From Glaciecola sp. UBA1851 (GTDB lineage: Bacteria; Pseudomonadota; Gammaproteobacteria; Enterobacterales; Alteromonadaceae), in the NCBI GenBank assembly GCA_002338515.1, contig DDIL01000079.1, forward strand, positions 1-32,177: DNA of 32,177 nucleotides, read 5' to 3'. Within the stretch, counting starts at the first letter, position 1; every line of letters begins with the position of its first letter. Below are positions 16,744 to 24,892 of this stretch, in pieces. Below the pieces are notes generated by a model. That model was not told the DNA's origin. It saw only the letters and a list, made by a program, of their open reading frames with translations, and did not search any database. A program made the position numbers and the translations under genes.

Positions 16744-17639
16744 TATCTCGCTCCCATATTCGACAATGTTGAGGCAACCACTTGCAGCGCATGAACAATG
16801 GGTTGGTCAATATTAACCTTTACGTGTTTTATTCCTAATTTGGCTAATTGGTTGGTTAGATTTTCATTAAATAAGGCGCGATTTAGCAAATATTCTTCTT
16901 GAATAGCATGGGCTGAAACTGTTTGTTTGCGCCCGCTCTCGCGCTCAGTAAATTGAATTTCACCAGAAAAATCAAAAGTAACTTCATCATTTGTTTCAAG
17001 CTGAATTGCCAATACTTCACAGTGAAAATTAGATAGGTTTTGTGCAAGAGACAAAAGCTCTTGTTCGCTTTCATAAAAATCGCTTACTAGAATAACTAGT
17101 GAATTTTGCCTTACACTATGTACGTATTGGGGAAAGGTTTCCCATTTTGGAAAGGTGTTTACTGCTGTGAGTTTTTCTAGTTGCAACAAATATTGGTGGT
17201 AATGTCTTTGACCATGTCGAACGGGTAAATATTGTAGAACATCGCTATTTAGCGCAAGCATGCCAATTGCATCACCTTGTTGGTGGGATAAATAAGCCAA
17301 TGCGGCGAGTAAATTTTTTGCAAATGCTAGTTTATCCCAATGCCCGTCTCTAGACTGCTCGTGCATAGACTCGCTGCAATCCAGCATACCCCAAACATTA
17401 AGCGCACTTTCTTTTTCAGCTTCGCGTACAAAGTAACGGTCATTACGTGAAAAAAGTTTCCAATCAATTTTACCTGGATCATCTCCTGGCTCATACACTC
17501 TATATTGATTAAACTCAATACCTACGCCGCGAATATTGCTTGGATGTTGACCCACAATAGCTCCTTGAGCAAGGATACGAGTGCGTATTTCCAAGTCTTT
17601 TATTTGTGCAATAGTGGCGTTATCGAGTAACTCTGACAT
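16743..17639 (-). CDS. DUF58 protein with von Willebrand A-like domain
   Basis: A 298-residue soluble protein. The DUF58 signature is clear: RGVGIEFNQYRVYEPGDD (38-54) followed by IDWKLFSRNDRYFVRE (58-73). A vWA-like MIDAS follows as LDCSES (86-91, D87-x-S89-x-S91), with a later VILVSDF as the central strand. DUF58 proteins are partners of MoxR AAA+ ATPases and are thought to present substrates or couple ATPase action to membrane partners. It lies 16 nt after moxR and shares one nucleotide with the BatA-type gene. No signal peptide or membrane helix is seen, so it should be cytoplasmic, meeting the ATPase at the membrane surface. Confidence 0.85.
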   Translation of the reverse strand: MSELLDNATIAQIKDLEIRTRILAQGAIVGQHPSNIRGVGIEFNQYRVYEPGDDPGKIDWKLFSRNDRYFVREAEKESALNVWGMLDCSESMHEQSRDGHWDKLAFAKNLLAALAYLSHQQGDAIGMLALNSDVLQYLPVRHGQRHYHQYLLQLEKLTAVNTFPKWETFPQYVHSVRQNSLVILVSDFYESEQELLSLAQNLSNFHCEVLAIQLETNDEVTFDFSGEIQFTERESGRKQTVSAHAIQEEYLLNRALFNENLTNQLAKLGIKHVKVNIDQPIVHALQVVASTLSNMGAR

Positions 17640-17655
17640 GTTGTTTTACTTAGCG

Positions 17656-18660
17656 TTATAGTGGACTAACCGGCTTAGCAACATCGGTCAATAATGCGTT
17701 AATGATTATTCCAACCGAAATGTTCTGCGCTTCAGCTTTAAAATTTAACAGTAGTCTATGACGCAACACTGCATCAGCAACCGCTTGAATATCTTCAATA
17801 GTCACGGCAAAACGGCCTGATAAGATGGCATGCGCTTTTGCACAAAGCACCAAAGCTTGGCCACATCGAGGGCCAGCTCCCCATTTAACAAATTCTTTTA
17901 CCATATTGATTGAAGTAGTTACTGGACGCGTTTGCCTAGAAAGCTGAGTAACATAACTAAGTAATGGTTCACTAATTTCAACTTCACGTACAATATTTTG
18001 TAGCGACATTAAATCATTAGCTGAAAGCTTGGAAGAGATTGTCGCTTTGGTATTGCCCGTTGTGCGAATTAAAATATCAAGTTCTTCTTGTTCACTCGGA
18101 TAATCAACATGTAAAAACATCAAAAAACGGTCAAGTTGTGCTTCGGGCAATGGATAAGTCCCGGCTTGTTCTACAGGATTTTGAGTCGCTAAAACGAAAA
18201 ATGGAGAAGGCAGGGGGTGATGTTTTCCTGCATAACTCACTTGACGTTCTTGCATGGCCTCAAGTAAAGCGGCCTGAGTTTTAGGTGGTGTCCGGTTTAT
18301 TTCATCTGCTAATAATATTTGGGTAAAAACAGGGCCTTCTTGAAATTTGAAAAAACGCTCACCTGACTGATGATCAGTTTCTAATATTTCTGTTCCAATA
18401 ATATCGCTAGGCATTAGGTCGGGGGTAAATTGAACACGCTTAAAGGTTAAATCGATAGCATTAGCTAGTGAACTTATCATTAGTGTTTTCGCCAAACCGG
18501 GCACGCCTTCCAACATACAATGCCCACCTGCAAGTAAGCTTACCGTTAGCAGTTTCAATACATCAGTTTGCCCAACAATCACTTTACCTACTTCATTGTT
18601 TACCTCTTGTAACTTGGCAATCAACTTTTCTATTTCTTCTTCTTTTAAGTTTGTTGTCAT
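17656..18660 (-). CDS. MoxR-family AAA+ ATPase
   Basis: A 334-residue ATPase of the MoxR branch, chaperone-like proteins that assemble or activate partner complexes. Walker A is GVPGLAKT (52-59), Walker B is ILLADEINR (115-123), sensor 1 is LATQNP (157-162), and the family stretch GTYPLPEAQLDRF (167-179) is intact. The C-terminal lid includes GAGPRCGQALVLCAKAHA and LRHRLLLNFKAEA, which are typical. An AGAGAG-type ribosome-binding site precedes the ATG. It starts 9 nt after the DUF4159 stop and is followed by DUF58 and BatA-type genes, the classical MoxR neighbourhood. Confidence 0.93.
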   Translation of the reverse strand: MTTNLKEEEIEKLIAKLQEVNNEVGKVIVGQTDVLKLLTVSLLAGGHCMLEGVPGLAKTLMISSLANAIDLTFKRVQFTPDLMPSDIIGTEILETDHQSGERFFKFQEGPVFTQILLADEINRTPPKTQAALLEAMQERQVSYAGKHHPLPSPFFVLATQNPVEQAGTYPLPEAQLDRFLMFLHVDYPSEQEELDILIRTTGNTKATISSKLSANDLMSLQNIVREVEISEPLLSYVTQLSRQTRPVTTSINMVKEFVKWGAGPRCGQALVLCAKAHAILSGRFAVTIEDIQAVADAVLRHRLLLNFKAEAQNISVGIIINALLTDVAKPVSPL

Positions 18661-18669
18661 TTTTCTCTC

Positions 18670-19362
18670 TTATGCGGTCATTGCATACATAACAATGTTA
18701 ACTGCAAACTTAGTATTATCTATTCTAAGCCAACGTTTGTTGCGAAAATCATAATCCCATTCACAACCAAAGTCTTTATTGCTATACAGTACGCCAATTC
18801 GCCCATCAATTATAATCGCTTTTAAATACTCATGAATTAAATCATCGCCCCATCCATTTAATTCCATTGAAGTGCGAGGTGGTCCATCAAATTCAAAAAA
18901 GCTTGAATAAATAGGGTGGTCGTTAGGGATTTTTACTAATGCATCTGCACCAAAAATGTCAGCCATTTGTTTTTCAAATGTACGCGCAAACATACCATCA
19001 ATATCGTGATTGCAATCATCTGCAAATACAAAGCCGCCATTTCTAACGTAACGCTCGAAATTACGTTTTTCTTGCTGACTAAACTGCACAAGTCGATGGC
19101 CAGCCATGTAGCAAAATGGAGAACTAAGCATGGCGGGATCTGACAGAGGAATTACTCGTTCAGTGAGATCAACTCTTAAGCTTGTATATTCAATCAACGA
19201 ATTGAGCACGTTAGCAGGCATCCGTTCATCAACATCCCAATTTCCCGACTCATAACTTAAACGAGTAAAATAGAAATCGTAATCTTCTGCAGTTGCAAAA
19301 TTCGGAAGTAATCCAGCAATACCCAGTGCGCAAACGCGTTGAATAAATTTACGTCTTTCCAC
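18670..19362 (-). CDS. DUF4159 protein with twin-arginine signal
   Basis: A 230-residue exported protein. The N-terminus is MERRKFIQR, then a short hydrophobic stretch (VCALGIAGLLPN) and an ATA-E cleavage-like site near residue 25, matching a Tat signal. The mature part fits DUF4159: FYFTRLSYESGNWDVDE, PFCYMAGHRLVQFSQQEKRN, YVRNGGFVFADDCNHD and IPNDHPIYSSFFEFDG. The fold resembles the amidotransferase-like group, but no catalytic Cys is evident. The start is a GTG (19360-19362) with AGG about 9 nt upstream. It is probably the first gene of the MoxR operon, because a strong terminator ends the preceding pmbA transcript and moxR follows after 9 nt. DUF4159 genes commonly accompany MoxR/DUF58/BatA sets; biochemical function unknown. 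Confidence 0.8.
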   Translation of the reverse strand: MERRKFIQRVCALGIAGLLPNFATAEDYDFYFTRLSYESGNWDVDERMPANVLNSLIEYTSLRVDLTERVIPLSDPAMLSSPFCYMAGHRLVQFSQQEKRNFERYVRNGGFVFADDCNHDIDGMFARTFEKQMADIFGADALVKIPNDHPIYSSFFEFDGPPRTSMELNGWGDDLIHEYLKAIIIDGRIGVLYSNKDFGCEWDYDFRNKRWLRIDNTKFAVNIVMYAMTA

Positions 19363-19419
19363 TATGTTTACCTATTAATGCTGAAAAAATAACATTATAA
19401 AACGCTTAATTTGCAAAGA

Positions 19420-19450
19420 AAAAGCACATGCAAAGCATGCATGTGCTTTT
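19420..19450 (-). terminator. Rho-independent terminator after pmbA
   Basis: A perfect 13-bp inverted repeat (19420-19432 with 19438-19450, loop AAGCA on the plus strand). On the minus strand the hairpin runs into TGCTTTTTCTTT, a good U-tract, about 10 nt after the pmbA stop. It separates tldD-pmbA from the DUF4159/MoxR transcript. Confidence 0.85.
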
Positions 19451-19459
19451 AATCGCGAT

Positions 19460-20803
19460 TTACACAGCGTCTGAGAGACTACTAAAGGTAAAGTCTCTAA
19501 TTTTCATTGACGGGATCATATTGCCATCAATACGCTGAGGTTTACCCAAAGCTTCTATGTTATTGAGCATTACAATAGGGCTTTCATTAAAACGGAAGTT
19601 TTTAATAGGGAATTTGATTTTCCCATCTTCAATATAGAAAGTCCCATCACGTGTTAACCCTGTGTATAGAAGTGTTTGAGGATCTAATGAACGTATGTAC
19701 CACAACCTTGTAACTAGCACACCTCTGCGTGTACTTGCTATCATGTCCTCTAATGATTCGCTGCCACCTGTCATGATAATGTTTCCGCCACCCGGCATAT
19801 AGTCGACACCGGTTTTATTTGCCCAATAAGGTGTGTTTGGCATATTGACTACCATGCCATTTTTCACCCATTCAGTTTTCACTCTAGGGTAGCCATCTCC
19901 ACCAAAAGGTGCCACTGGTACATCAGGGTGTTGCGGATCACTGTATATGTTGACTCGTTCGTCAAACATTTTCTCGCCTTTACGATTTTTAGGTACTTTT
20001 TCTAAATCTTCACCCTCTTTAGGTTTATAACTTAAAAAACTTCTGCCTTCATCAGCGGTGCGTTGGCCCATATTATTAACCATGTTATTGAGCAATCCTA
20101 CGCTAGCAGCAGGCTCTAAAATAACGGTATATTTGCCAGGCTCCATGGCTTTTGCATTAACAGAGTTTTTAGCTTTCGAAATGGCTATGCTAGAGGCTTT
20201 AGCGGTATCTAGTTTTTTATAGTCACTGAAATCACGCGTGACCCAACCCGAACCTGTACCATCTTCAGTACGAATAGTAACTGAGAAATCCACATTCGTT
20301 CCTGCGTTATAGGCAAATAACCCTTTGTTATTCATAATGGCAGTAAAACTAACCGTTTCTTCTAGGAATCCTGATGAAACAAGTTTGTTTTTCTTGGATG
20401 GAGCAATGCTATCTTCTGCTGCTTGCGCTCTGTCTTCAGGAGTTACGCTAGCAGTAGAATCAAAATAGGTTTTGCTACTAAGGTACTTTTGTTTGCCAAA
20501 TACTGGCGTGAACTCTTCTGATTCAGGCGCTAACTTTGCAAGTTCCTCAGAGCGGCGCACAACTTTGGCTAAAGATGCGTTATCAAACTCGTTAATTGTT
20601 GCTACACCTGTACGCTTTCCAAAGGTTGATTGCACAGCTAACGTCAGGTCACTTTCTTCGCCTGCTGTAGAAACAGAATTTCGAGCATAGCGAATGTTTC
20701 CGCCCTCAAGCCCGTTTAGGATAACTTCAATTTCGTCAGCTTTAGATAGTTTAATTACTTTAGTCAATAAGGCTTTGGCGTCTTTTTCATTCATAATTGT
20801 CAT
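19460..20803 (-). CDS. pmbA: TldE/PmbA-type subunit of TldD/TldE metalloprotease
   Basis: A 447-residue member of the PmbA/TldD superfamily. It lacks the HExxxH zinc motif (the equivalent region reads VILEPAASVGLLNNMVNNMG), which identifies it as the non-catalytic TldE/PmbA-type partner. Conserved stretches include SAGEESD-like (STAGEESDLTLAVQ), GGGNIIMTGG and RRGVLVTRLWYIRSLDPQ. In E. coli, TldD and TldE form a heterodimeric protease that degrades unfolded peptides and matures microcin B17. There is no signal peptide: the N-terminus MTIMNEKDAKALLTKVIK is polar. The ATG has AGGAGA 8 nt upstream. It lies 20 nt downstream of tldD, so both are made from one transcript ending at 19420. Confidence 0.88.
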   Translation of the reverse strand: MTIMNEKDAKALLTKVIKLSKADEIEVILNGLEGGNIRYARNSVSTAGEESDLTLAVQSTFGKRTGVATINEFDNASLAKVVRRSEELAKLAPESEEFTPVFGKQKYLSSKTYFDSTASVTPEDRAQAAEDSIAPSKKNKLVSSGFLEETVSFTAIMNNKGLFAYNAGTNVDFSVTIRTEDGTGSGWVTRDFSDYKKLDTAKASSIAISKAKNSVNAKAMEPGKYTVILEPAASVGLLNNMVNNMGQRTADEGRSFLSYKPKEGEDLEKVPKNRKGEKMFDERVNIYSDPQHPDVPVAPFGGDGYPRVKTEWVKNGMVVNMPNTPYWANKTGVDYMPGGGNIIMTGGSESLEDMIASTRRGVLVTRLWYIRSLDPQTLLYTGLTRDGTFYIEDGKIKFPIKNFRFNESPIVMLNNIEALGKPQRIDGNMIPSMKIRDFTFSSLSDAV

Positions 20804-20823
20804 AATATTCTCCTTTCCTCAGA

Positions 20824-22455
20824 CTAAACTTTACGAGCGGTATTAATAACATTGACGTTATTAAAACGAGTAGTTGGACATCCGTGAGATACGGCACTTA
20901 CCTGAGGAGGTTGACCTTTTCCATCGAAAAATGAGCCACCTAAACGATAGTCAGACTTACCGGCCATTTGCACACAATTGTTCCAAAACTCTTGCGTATT
21001 CGACTGATAGGCAACATCTTCAATTTGCTCAGTAATTTTTCCATCTTTAATTTCGTAAAATAATTGTCCACCAAACTGGAAGTTATAACGTTGTTGGTCA
21101 ATTGAGAATGAGCCGCGACCTGCAATATAAATTCCATCTTCAACGCCGCTGATTACGTCATCTGCAGAGATATCTTCTTTATTGGGGCGTAATGAAACAT
21201 TTGGCATGCGCTGGAATTGCACATCACGCCAGCTTTGCGAATAACAACAACCATGAGAGGCATTTTGATCAATCATATGCACTTGGTCACGTGTAGCTTG
21301 ATAATTCACTAGAATGCCATCTTTAACAAGGTCCCATTCTTTGGTTTTTACGCCTTCATCATCATAGCCAACATTCCCTAGTGAATGTTCCTGGGTTTTG
21401 TCTGCGAATAAGTTGACGATATCTGACCCATATTGAAATTTACCGCTTTTCCATTTATCAAGGGTTGCAAAGCTGGTTCCAGCAAAGTTTGCTTCATACC
21501 CAAGTACTCTATCTAGCTCTAATGGATGGCCGACTGACTCGTGGATAGTCAACATTAAATGAGCAGGATCAAGGACGATATCATATTTACCTGGCTCTAC
21601 TGACTTCGCTTTTAATTTAGCTTGTAATTGTTTGCCTGCAGCGGTGGCGTCTTCAATAATATCATAGCTGTTTTTATAGCCAATGTTAGCACCGCTTACT
21701 CGAATTTTGTCTTCTTCTTTACCATCAAGGTATTCGAAACCCATTCCTACTGGGTTACCTAAACCAGTGCGCTGTTTGAAACCCGCTTTACCAATTGCGG
21801 TGGCAAAGAATGGGGCCCATAGCCGGTGCACATCTTGGTCAATGTATGAGCCGTCGGTAGAGGCAAAATATTTTTGTTCATTAACTAAAAATAAAATAGA
21901 GGTAATATAATTTGCCCCGTTTTTCATGGCGGCATCATTTACCGACAGCAACAGGTCAACCTTATCTTTGATGGGTACTTCTAACGCGTTTTTCTTAATA
22001 GGCGTATTCCAACTGACATCGCCTACACCTTTAACCGGTGCAAGTTTAACTGGCTCTGTTTGGAATTTTGAATTTGCTTTGGCTACCGCGACTGCTTTTT
22101 CAGCCGTTCTCGCTATGCTGTCGGGGGTAACAATAGAGGTAGAGGCAAAGCCCCATGTACCATTAGCAATCACGCGTATGCCAATACCCGCACTTTCGGT
22201 GTTCACAATGTTATCTACAACGGTTTCTGCTGTGGTCACAAACTGATTTAAATACCGACCAATTCTTGCATCAGCATAAGTTGCGCCTTTTGCTTTCGCT
22301 GCATTTAATGCAATATCTGCCAATTTCTTTTTGTAGGCAACATCCATAGGTTTATCTAAGATTTGGTCTAAACTAACGGCCATGCCAGAGATAGGCAAAA
22401 GCATGGCGCCTACTCCCGCTGCACCACCTAGTTTTATAAAGTCGCGTCTTTCCAT
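20824..22455 (-). CDS. tldD: TldD-type metalloprotease with twin-arginine signal peptide
   Basis: A 543-residue catalytic subunit of a TldD/PmbA-type protease. The zinc motif HESVGH (H305, E306, H310) fits HExxxH in the expected context LTIHESVGHPLELDR. The N-terminus is MERRDFIKLGGAAGVGAMLL followed by PISGMA, a textbook Tat signal (RRDFIK, then a weakly hydrophobic stretch). E. coli TldD is cytoplasmic, so this enzyme appears to be an exported version, longer than the usual 480 or so residues largely because of the leader and loop insertions. The ATG is preceded by GAGGGAA. It heads the tldD-pmbA unit, divergent from rhlE. Substrate unknown. Confidence 0.9.
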   Translation of the reverse strand: MERRDFIKLGGAAGVGAMLLPISGMAVSLDQILDKPMDVAYKKKLADIALNAAKAKGATYADARIGRYLNQFVTTAETVVDNIVNTESAGIGIRVIANGTWGFASTSIVTPDSIARTAEKAVAVAKANSKFQTEPVKLAPVKGVGDVSWNTPIKKNALEVPIKDKVDLLLSVNDAAMKNGANYITSILFLVNEQKYFASTDGSYIDQDVHRLWAPFFATAIGKAGFKQRTGLGNPVGMGFEYLDGKEEDKIRVSGANIGYKNSYDIIEDATAAGKQLQAKLKAKSVEPGKYDIVLDPAHLMLTIHESVGHPLELDRVLGYEANFAGTSFATLDKWKSGKFQYGSDIVNLFADKTQEHSLGNVGYDDEGVKTKEWDLVKDGILVNYQATRDQVHMIDQNASHGCCYSQSWRDVQFQRMPNVSLRPNKEDISADDVISGVEDGIYIAGRGSFSIDQQRYNFQFGGQLFYEIKDGKITEQIEDVAYQSNTQEFWNNCVQMAGKSDYRLGGSFFDGKGQPPQVSAVSHGCPTTRFNNVNVINTARKV

Positions 22456-22553
22456 TTTATTCCCTCGTTAAGGTGTTTATTGGTTTTATTAGCTCACGCC
22501 GGAATTGATAAATGCTTTGTTCGTAATGAGGGCGAAGGCTATAACCATTTTTA

Positions 22554-22559
22554 ATTATA
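22554..22559 (-). promoter_or_regulatory. Candidate -10 box for tldD-pmbA
   Basis: A perfect TATAAT on the minus strand, about 95 nt before the tldD ATG, in an AT-rich setting. No good -35 box is seen 17 nt upstream (TGTTTC only), so this is a weak call. Confidence 0.25.
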
Positions 22560-22762
22560 TTTTGGCAGTTGGAGTTGAAACAGGATGTTGTAATATTAAT
22601 AGTTTTTATCAGCTGCCATTTGTTGTAGCCACCAATTTATTTTTTGGCTTATATCATATTAGCGTATCTTGCTACTATTGTAGTCAGTGAATATGTAACA
22701 AACATTTACAAAATGTGCAGGCGAGAACTTTCTAATGGGTATAACAGTGAAAAATTGTGTTA

Positions 22763-22802
22763 CTGACTGAATTACTGTATGCTCGCGTGCCGCGCGAGTC
22801 AG
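22763..22802 (+). promoter_or_regulatory. Structured leader upstream of rhlE
   Basis: A GC-rich 6-bp hairpin, CTCGCG (22782-22787) with CGCGAG (22793-22798), sits inside a second pairing, CTGACT (22763-22768) with AGTCAG (22797-22802); the two share two bases and cannot both form fully. It lies 68-107 nt before the rhlE ATG. The rest of the 22456-22869 divergent gap holds no supported gene; short open frames there have no ribosome-binding site or protein features. Confidence 0.3.
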
Positions 22803-22869
22803 GTACTTAATTAATTGTGATTTGGTATAAACTGCGCTTATCAACAAGGCATACCAGATACTACCCTAT

Positions 22870-24108
22870 ATGAGTTTTGAATCACTCCAGTTAATTCCAA
22901 GTTTACTTACTATACTCGATAAACAAGGCTATACCACGCCAACACCTATACAAGAAAAAGCAATTACGCCTATTTTGGAAGGTAAAGATGTGATGGCTGC
23001 CGCGCAAACCGGCACAGGTAAAACCGCCGCGTTTTCATTGCCAATGTTACAGTTATTGAGTAACAGCAAACAACAAGCAAAAGCTAATCATACACGTGCG
23101 TTAGTACTTACCCCTACCAGAGAGCTTGCAGCTCAGGTTGCTGAGAGTGTGAGTGTGTATGGGCAAGGGCTAGATCTTAAATACAATTTAGTTTTTGGTG
23201 GGGTGAAGATAAATCCGCAAATGATGAAATTGCGAAAAGGCACCGATATTTTAATTGCAACACCAGGTCGTTTATTAGACTTGTTTCAACAAAATGCGAT
23301 TAAATTCAATCAAATTGAAATGCTAGTGCTAGATGAAGCTGACCGCATGCTTGATATGGGCTTTATTAAAGATGTTAAAAAGATATTAAGTTTATTACCT
23401 AAAAATCGGCAAAGCTTATTATTTTCAGCTACGTTTTCAGAAGAAATTAGAACGTTAGCAAGAACGTTATTAAAAGAGCCTGTTGAAGTGTCTGTTACTC
23501 CACCAAATACAACAGTTGAAATAATTGAGCAACATGTTTACCCGGTAGATAAAACTAAAAAGACAGCATTACTTACCCACTTAATTAAAACAGAAAATTG
23601 GTTTCAACTATTAGTATTTTGCAGAACAAAGCATGGTGCGAACAGAGTAACCAAAAGTTTAAATAAGCAAGGTATCTCTGCCGCTGCTATTCATGGCAAC
23701 AAAAGCCAAAATGTGCGCACAAGAGCCTTAGCCGACTTTAAAGATAAATCGATACAAGTGTTAGTTGCAACGGATATTGCGGCAAGAGGCATTGATATTA
23801 CAGATTTACCTTATGTTATTAACTACGACTTGCCTCATGTGGCAGAAGATTATGTGCATAGAATTGGCCGCACTGGTAGGGCGGGTAAAGCTGGTAAAGC
23901 TATGTCGTTAGTTTGTGCTGAAGAAAGTAAGCAACTACTAGGCATTGAGCGTTTAATTAACATGAAGATTGAACAACAAATTATTCCTGGCTTTAAGCCT
24001 ATTGAGCCACTTCTAACTAAAAACTTTAAGCAGCCAGCTAGTAAAAATAATTCTGCCAATAATAAGCCTAGAAGAAATCGTTCGACTAGAAACCGAGCAG
24101 TAAAATAA
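22870..24108 (+). CDS. rhlE: DEAD-box ATP-dependent RNA helicase, RhlE type
   Basis: A 412-residue RNA helicase. All core motifs are present: Q motif GYTTPTPIQ (20-28), motif I AQTGTGKT (45-52), Ia PTRELA (82-87), TPGR (131-134), II DEAD (155-158), III SAT (186-188), then VATDIAARGID and HRIGRTGRAG in the second RecA domain. The opening MSFESLQL and the short basic tail (KPRRNRSTRNRAVK) fit RhlE, which remodels ribosomal and mRNA structures, often under cold conditions. It is monocistronic, divergent from tldD and convergent with gluconokinase. The Shine-Dalgarno sequence is weak, and the upstream leader can form a hairpin, so post-transcriptional control is possible but unproven. Confidence 0.92.
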   Translation: MSFESLQLIPSLLTILDKQGYTTPTPIQEKAITPILEGKDVMAAAQTGTGKTAAFSLPMLQLLSNSKQQAKANHTRALVLTPTRELAAQVAESVSVYGQGLDLKYNLVFGGVKINPQMMKLRKGTDILIATPGRLLDLFQQNAIKFNQIEMLVLDEADRMLDMGFIKDVKKILSLLPKNRQSLLFSATFSEEIRTLARTLLKEPVEVSVTPPNTTVEIIEQHVYPVDKTKKTALLTHLIKTENWFQLLVFCRTKHGANRVTKSLNKQGISAAAIHGNKSQNVRTRALADFKDKSIQVLVATDIAARGIDITDLPYVINYDLPHVAEDYVHRIGRTGRAGKAGKAMSLVCAEESKQLLGIERLINMKIEQQIIPGFKPIEPLLTKNFKQPASKNNSANNKPRRNRSTRNRAVK

Positions 24109-24276
24109 ACAAGTTAAAGACAGCAACCGACTATCGATTATCAATTAGTCCAAGACTCTTTCGCTTGCCATTAAAGTAAGCCTTTGCTATTAAATTTATT
24201 AATGTTTTGATTAAAAACATACTAATCTGTTGGCCTTGCTATAATTTGCTTAACACTATGATAGTGCTAATTTAAC

Positions 24277-24304
24277 GGGTTACAAAATTTGCTGTTTGTT
24301 ACCC
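24277..24304. terminator. Candidate shared terminator between rhlE and gntK
   Basis: A 10-bp inverted repeat with one mismatch (GGGTTACAAA at 24277-24286 with TTTGTTACCC at 24295-24304) in the convergent gap, touching the gntK stop codon. A second small palindrome (CACTATGATAGTG, about 24254-24266) lies nearby. T-runs are short on both strands. Confidence 0.35.
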
Positions 24305-24792
24305 TATTTGAGGTTAATTAGTGCAGAAATATTATTTACTATGATTGTTGGTGATTTATTGATATCTATAACCCAACCGTAATTTGGTAATTCTAAAGTG
24401 TCTAATTGAGAATCTAATAAACGAGAATCAACAAAGTGTCCAGTGCGTGAACTAAGGCGTTCAAGCAAGAGTTTTCTCGAGCCATTTAGTATAATCCACT
24501 TAATCTGACTTTCGCATTTAGCTGATAGCGTTTTGCGATAGGATTCTTTCAATGCTGAACAAGCTAAAATTGCGCCCCCTTTTCGTTCCCAAACAGCGAT
24601 GTTCTCTGCCAAAGACTCAAGCCAAGGTTGTCTATCCTCATCGGTTAATGACCTGCCGTTTCTCATTTTTTCTACATTACTAAGTGGATGGAAGTCATCC
24701 CCATCAAAAAAAGGGAGGTTTAAGTACTCAGCTAATTCGTAACCTATAGTCGATTTGCCCGAACCACAAACCCCACAAACAACTAAAATCAT
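24304..24792 (-). CDS. gntK: Gluconokinase
   Basis: A 162-residue kinase that phosphorylates D-gluconate to 6-phosphogluconate, feeding the Entner-Doudoroff and pentose phosphate pathways. The P-loop is GVCGSGKST, followed by the family's FFDGDDFHPLSNVEKMRNG and LTDEDRQPWLE, then ACSALKESYR and LSSRTGHF. These are all diagnostic of GntK/IdnK. The frame extends to 24819, but the ATG at 24792 (MILVVCGVCG) is preferred because AGAGGA lies correctly upstream and family members begin just before the P-loop. It is 100 nt downstream of the SDR gene and on the same strand, so it probably belongs to the TRAP/dehydrogenase unit. IdnK and GntK cannot be distinguished by eye. Confidence 0.9.
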   Translation of the reverse strand: MILVVCGVCGSGKSTIGYELAEYLNLPFFDGDDFHPLSNVEKMRNGRSLTDEDRQPWLESLAENIAVWERKGGAILACSALKESYRKTLSAKCESQIKWIILNGSRKLLLERLSSRTGHFVDSRLLDSQLDTLELPNYGWVIDINKSPTIIVNNISALINLK

Positions 24793-24892
24793 CCAATATT
24801 CCTCTATTAAACAAAACATGGCTTAATACATAGTTCAGGATATCCTTAGTGGCATGTTTGGGCAAAAAATTTAATCATTTTTGACTTATTGA

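Noticed and set aside
21926..22246. 106-codon plus-strand frame opposite tldD
   Set aside because: Antisense shadow of a clearly recognised gene, without its own start signals.
22505..22690. 61-codon frame in the tldD/rhlE gap, considered as a possible peptide substrate (RiPP precursor) of TldD
   Set aside because: No Shine-Dalgarno sequence, no leader/core pattern and no modification enzymes nearby. TldD family members do mature peptides, so I checked, but nothing supports it.
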